Source: Pollutimonas sp963706785 (lineage in GTDB: Bacteria > Pseudomonadota > Gammaproteobacteria > Burkholderiales > Burkholderiaceae_B). From it: 64,000 nucleotides of DNA. Position numbers and translations under genes: made by a program. The notes beneath the pieces are model-generated. The model did no database searches. It worked only from the letters and a program-made list of their open reading frames with translations, and was not told where the DNA came from. The stretch spans positions 124,001 to 188,000 of the forward strand of contig CAVPNJ010000002.1 in the NCBI GenBank assembly GCA_963706785.1. Direction: 5' to 3'. Of this stretch, positions 61,251 through 64,000 are shown piece after piece (position 1 is the stretch's first letter; each line of letters starts with the position of its first letter).

Positions 61251-62783
61251 AGGGCTTTGTCCAGAGCATTGACAATGGTTTCAATTATTGTGACGCGAGC
61301 ATGCCGCTTGTCGTTGGCCGACAATACATGCCATGGGCAATGGGCGGTATCGGTGCGGGCAAACATTTCGTCGGCGGCATGGGTGTAGTCATCCCACTTC
61401 TTCCGATTGCGCCAGTCGTCAGGGGTGATTTTGAATGACTTGAATGTAGAGGCCTGGCGCTCATGGAACCGCTTCAGTTGTTCATCCTTGGTGATCGCCA
61501 GCCAAAACTTCAGTACCAGGGCGCCGCTGTCGCGAAGCTGGCTCTCGAATTGGTTGATTTCAGTGTAGGCTCGCTGCCATTGAGCCGGCTGGATTAATTT
61601 TTCCACGCGCTCGACTAGAACACGCCCATACCATGAGCGGTCGAAAATAGCGACTTTTCCTGGATCGGGAAGGTCGCGCCAAAAACGCCATAAATAGGGG
61701 TGCGCCAGTTCTTCCACACTAGGCGCCGAGATGGGAATGGCACGAAATTGCCTGGCATCCAAAGCATGAGTAATGCGCCGGATGGCCCCGCCTTTTCCCG
61801 CCGCGTCCTGACCTTCAAAAACCAGTATCAAAGGCAACTTCTCGAATTTCTTGCTCTGAGCGAATTTGGCGAGGCGGCTTTGCCACATAGCCAGTTGCCG
61901 GTCATAGTCATGGTCATTAAGGGCAGCGTGGTAATTGAGCTCTTGCAACCGCGCTGTCGAAGGCACCGCCGCGTGAAGCTGAGCTCTTTGCTGAGCTGAA
62001 ATGGCCAATGCATTAACGTTTCCCGCACCGTCCGCTTCGGTTGGCGGCGTATCGAGTTCGTCAACGATACGTGCTCGCGCGGGACGACGCAAGGCGGAAA
62101 GAACCGCCTGACCAGTCGATATCGCCCGCATTTCTTCGTCGGCGCTGGGTATGATCAGCCACGGAGCGTGTTCGCTATGCGTTAGCGAAATTCCCAAGGC
62201 CCCAGCATCGCGCAGGCGTGCGAATTTTTTTCTTACTTTGATGTCTTCGGGTTGGACCTGCCAGGTCGTTTCCGGATTGGAAAGAAGCTTGTCTGTCCGC
62301 TGTTTCTGAGCCTTTTGCGACAGGTGATACCACAGCTTGATAATTTGTACGCCGTCGTGCGAAAGCATGGTTTCGAATTGACGTATCACCTGTGAGTGCT
62401 CTTGAATGACGGACTGATTTGGTTTCTTCTTCGCCGCTTCCTTAAATAGGGGCGAATACCATGACCCGAACACTATGCCGATTTTGCCTTCGCACGGCAA
62501 TTTTTGCCAGTAGCGCCAAAAAAAAAGGATATTTCTTTTCTTCTGGTGTGGGTTCGCCGAAGGCGATGGTTCGGATATGGCGCGTATCCATCCACTCATT
62601 CAGCAGGCTGATCGAAGCGCCTTTGCCTGCGCCGTCTATTCCGGCTATCACTATCAATAAAGACCGATCAGCCTTTTTCAGTCTTGCGTATTGCGCCTTG
62701 AGCAGCGCCGTGCGCAGCTTGGCTTCCAGCGGCTTGGCTTGTGCTGCTGTAAGGCTGGGATCGGATTCCGCTGCGTCGAACAT
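61247..62783 (-). pseudogene. Polyphosphate:AMP phosphotransferase (two PPK2 domains), frameshifted
   Basis: The first domain (FDAAESDPSLTAAQAKPLE) has P-loop GIDGAGKGASISLLNEW; the second has GQDAAGKGGAIRRI, Lid region FWRDLPDPGKVAIFDRSWYGRVLVERVE and a complete C-terminus. The frame breaks in a nine-T run (plus-strand A run 62518-62526). Eight T would give KKYPFFWRYWQKLP, the expected family continuation; nine gives an early stop near 62442. Restored, it is about 511 residues. Such T9 runs can be read by transcriptional slippage, so it may still make protein. It overlaps HIT by 4 bp. Confidence 0.82.
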
Positions 62784-62812
62784 GGCGTGGTCGAAAGTGG
62801 TGGTGACGGCTA

Positions 62813-63608
62813 TTAGGCGCTAAAGAACAGCTCTTGAAGCGCGACGCCCGGCTCAGGCGCCCGCATGAAAGCTTCGCCAACCAGGAATGCATCGACCTGG
62901 TGATCGTGCATGAGCTGAACGTCGTCAGGGGTCAAGATGCCGCTTTCAGTAATGATGCGTTTGCCTTCGGGAATGGCAGGAAGCAAGTCTAGCGTGGCCC
63001 GTAATGACGTTTCGAAGGTACGCAGGTTTCGATTGTTGATGCCCAATAGCGGTGTATCCATTTCGAGCGCAATATCGAGTTCTGCGCGATCATGAACCTC
63101 GACCAGTACGTCCATGCCAAGCTCGGTGGCAACGCCTTCGAATTCACGCAGTTGCTGCGGCGTAAGAGCCGCCACAATCAGCAGGATGCAGTCTGCACCG
63201 AGCGCGCGGGCATGCACGATCTGGTAAGGATCGATCATGAAGTCCTTGCGCAAAACCGGTAGCGTGCATGCCGCCCGGGCCTGACGCAGATAATCGTATG
63301 AGCCTTGGAAGAACGTAACATCGGTCAGTACCGAGAGGCAGGCTGCGCCATGCGCTGCGTACGAGGCGGCAATCTCGACGGGATTGAAGTTTTCGCGTGA
63401 TAACTCCCCGGGACGGCGACGCTTTCTTGATTTCCGCGATAACACCCGGTTTCCCCTGGGCTATCTTTTCTTCGATGGCGCGAGCGAAACCGCGAAGATC
63501 CTTGCGGCTTTTAGCCTCTCGCAGCACATCGGATTCGCTTCGCATTTGTCGCGCTGTGGCGACTTCGACCTTTTTGGTTGCCAAGATTTTTGCGAGGATG
63601 TCGTTCAT
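62813..63608 (-). pseudogene. trpC: Indole-3-glycerol phosphate synthase, frameshifted
   Basis: The first frame (MNDILAKILATKKVEVATA) has IAEIKKASPSRGVI and then loses the fold; the second frame resumes with RENFNPVEIAASYAAHGAACLS, VLRKDFMIDPYQI and IITESGILTPDD. One extra base near 63394-63400 (ATC-A-CGCGAAAAC) breaks it. With the base removed the protein would be about 264 residues, the normal length, with Lys and Glu active-site residues present. It catalyses ring closure in tryptophan synthesis. The start overlaps the trpD stop (ATGA). Confidence 0.85.
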
Positions 63609-64000
63609 GCGGTAAGCGTCCGGGTATAGGTGGTGAATTCGTCAAGCTTGGCACGTGCAGCGCCGCTGGCCAAGGAATCAAACGCCAGTTTCAGGCCTTC
63701 TTCGATACTGTTGGCTTTGTTCCCGGCATAGATGGCTAAACCTGCATTAAATCCAACAATATCACGAGCGGGGCCCTCTACATTATTAAGGGCTTCCATT
63801 ACCATTTTGGCTGACTCTTCCCGATTGTTGACCTTGATTGATCGATTAGACACCATTGCCATGCCAAAGTCTTCCGGATGTATTTCGTATTCGCGAACCT
63901 CTCCGTTTTTCAGCTCACCCACCAGAGTCGCCGCCCCTAAAGATGCTTCGTCCATACCGTCTTTACCATGCACGATCAGTACATGCTTGGAGCCAAGGCG
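63605..64000 (-). CDS. trpD: Anthranilate phosphoribosyltransferase, C-terminal part
   Basis: The minus-strand frame is open to the window edge (131 codons visible). VHGKDGMDEASLGAATLVGELK and EIHPEDFGM are the conserved late motifs of TrpD, which attaches PRPP to anthranilate. The active site and start lie outside the window. It overlaps the trpC start by 4 bp, as in the usual trpDC order. Confidence 0.93.
   Translation of the reverse strand, partial: RLGSKHVLIVHGKDGMDEASLGAATLVGELKNGEVREYEIHPEDFGMAMVSNRSIKVNNREESAKMVMEALNNVEGPARDIVGFNAGLAIYAGNKANSIEEGLKLAFDSLASGAARAKLDEFTTYTRTLTA

Overview
The window looks like a chromosomal segment of a betaproteobacterium of the order Burkholderiales, most likely family Alcaligenaceae (Bordetella/Pusillimonas-like). 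The basis is gene content and order: dprA|def-fmt, waaC-waaA, galU, coaX-birA, dacC-dat-DUF493-lipB-lipA, hslVU-dksA-cobW, tandem lpxL|metK-ahcY-metF and trpDC all resemble that family. Genus cannot be fixed from the sequence alone. No rRNA, tRNA, CRISPR array, prophage or intact insertion sequence was seen. Genes are dense, on both strands, with many ATGA/TAATG overlaps.

Layout. 1-9.7 kb: partial dprA, formyl-methionine genes def-fmt, a methyltransferase, a GT25 glycosyltransferase, a gamma-carbonic anhydrase-like protein, a D-2-hydroxyacid dehydrogenase, an EamA exporter, then LPS inner-core genes waaC and waaA and galU. 9.9-18.6 kb: a 57-codon small gene, coaX-birA, an alpha/beta hydrolase, then dacC-dat-DUF493-lipB-enoyl-CoA hydratase-lipA ending at a strong terminator, and a sugar/maltose O-acetyltransferase. 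18.7-22.3 kb: a compact denitrification module (nirV, a DNR/FNR-type regulator, Tat-exported copper nitrite reductase NirK with every copper ligand, and a small cytochrome c). 22.5-29.0 kb: a five-gene peptide-type ABC importer coupled to an N-formylglutamate amidohydrolase. 29.0-35.8 kb: accessory genes (RibD-like reductase, DUF4260, SRPBCC), a 237-bp foldback (MITE-like) element, an RpiR regulator with a C45 hydrolase, divergent from a class III aminotransferase and a cysteine-free CMD-family protein, then a cobalamin adenosyltransferase.

35.8-43.5 kb: a CusF-like protein, hslVU behind a sigma-32-type promoter, and a zinc-homeostasis block (single-Cys dksA, COG0523 cobW, zur, Zur operator, a 49-codon membrane ORF, znuC-znuB-znuA). 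43.5-47.9 kb: xerC, DUF484, dapF and two tandem lipid A acyltransferase genes. 47.9-53.1 kb: the SAM cycle and one-carbon genes, metK (behind a SAM-II-like leader), ahcY (behind a clear SAH riboswitch), metF and fthC. 53-64 kb: soluble lytic transglycosylase, cca, midA, a frameshifted rhlE-type helicase, ung, HIT, a frameshifted polyphosphate:AMP phosphotransferase, a frameshifted trpC and partial trpD.

Five single-base frame breaks occur, in rpiR (1), rhlE (2), pap (1) and trpC (1), four of them in the last 5 kb. They may be sequence errors, real decay, or (for rpiR and pap, which sit on slippery runs) recoding. I found no convincing wholly new multi-gene system. The best leads are the SAM-II-like metK leader, the foldback element, the slippery-site break in rpiR, the small ORF in the Zur-controlled operon, and the palindrome abutting the lipA ribosome binding site.
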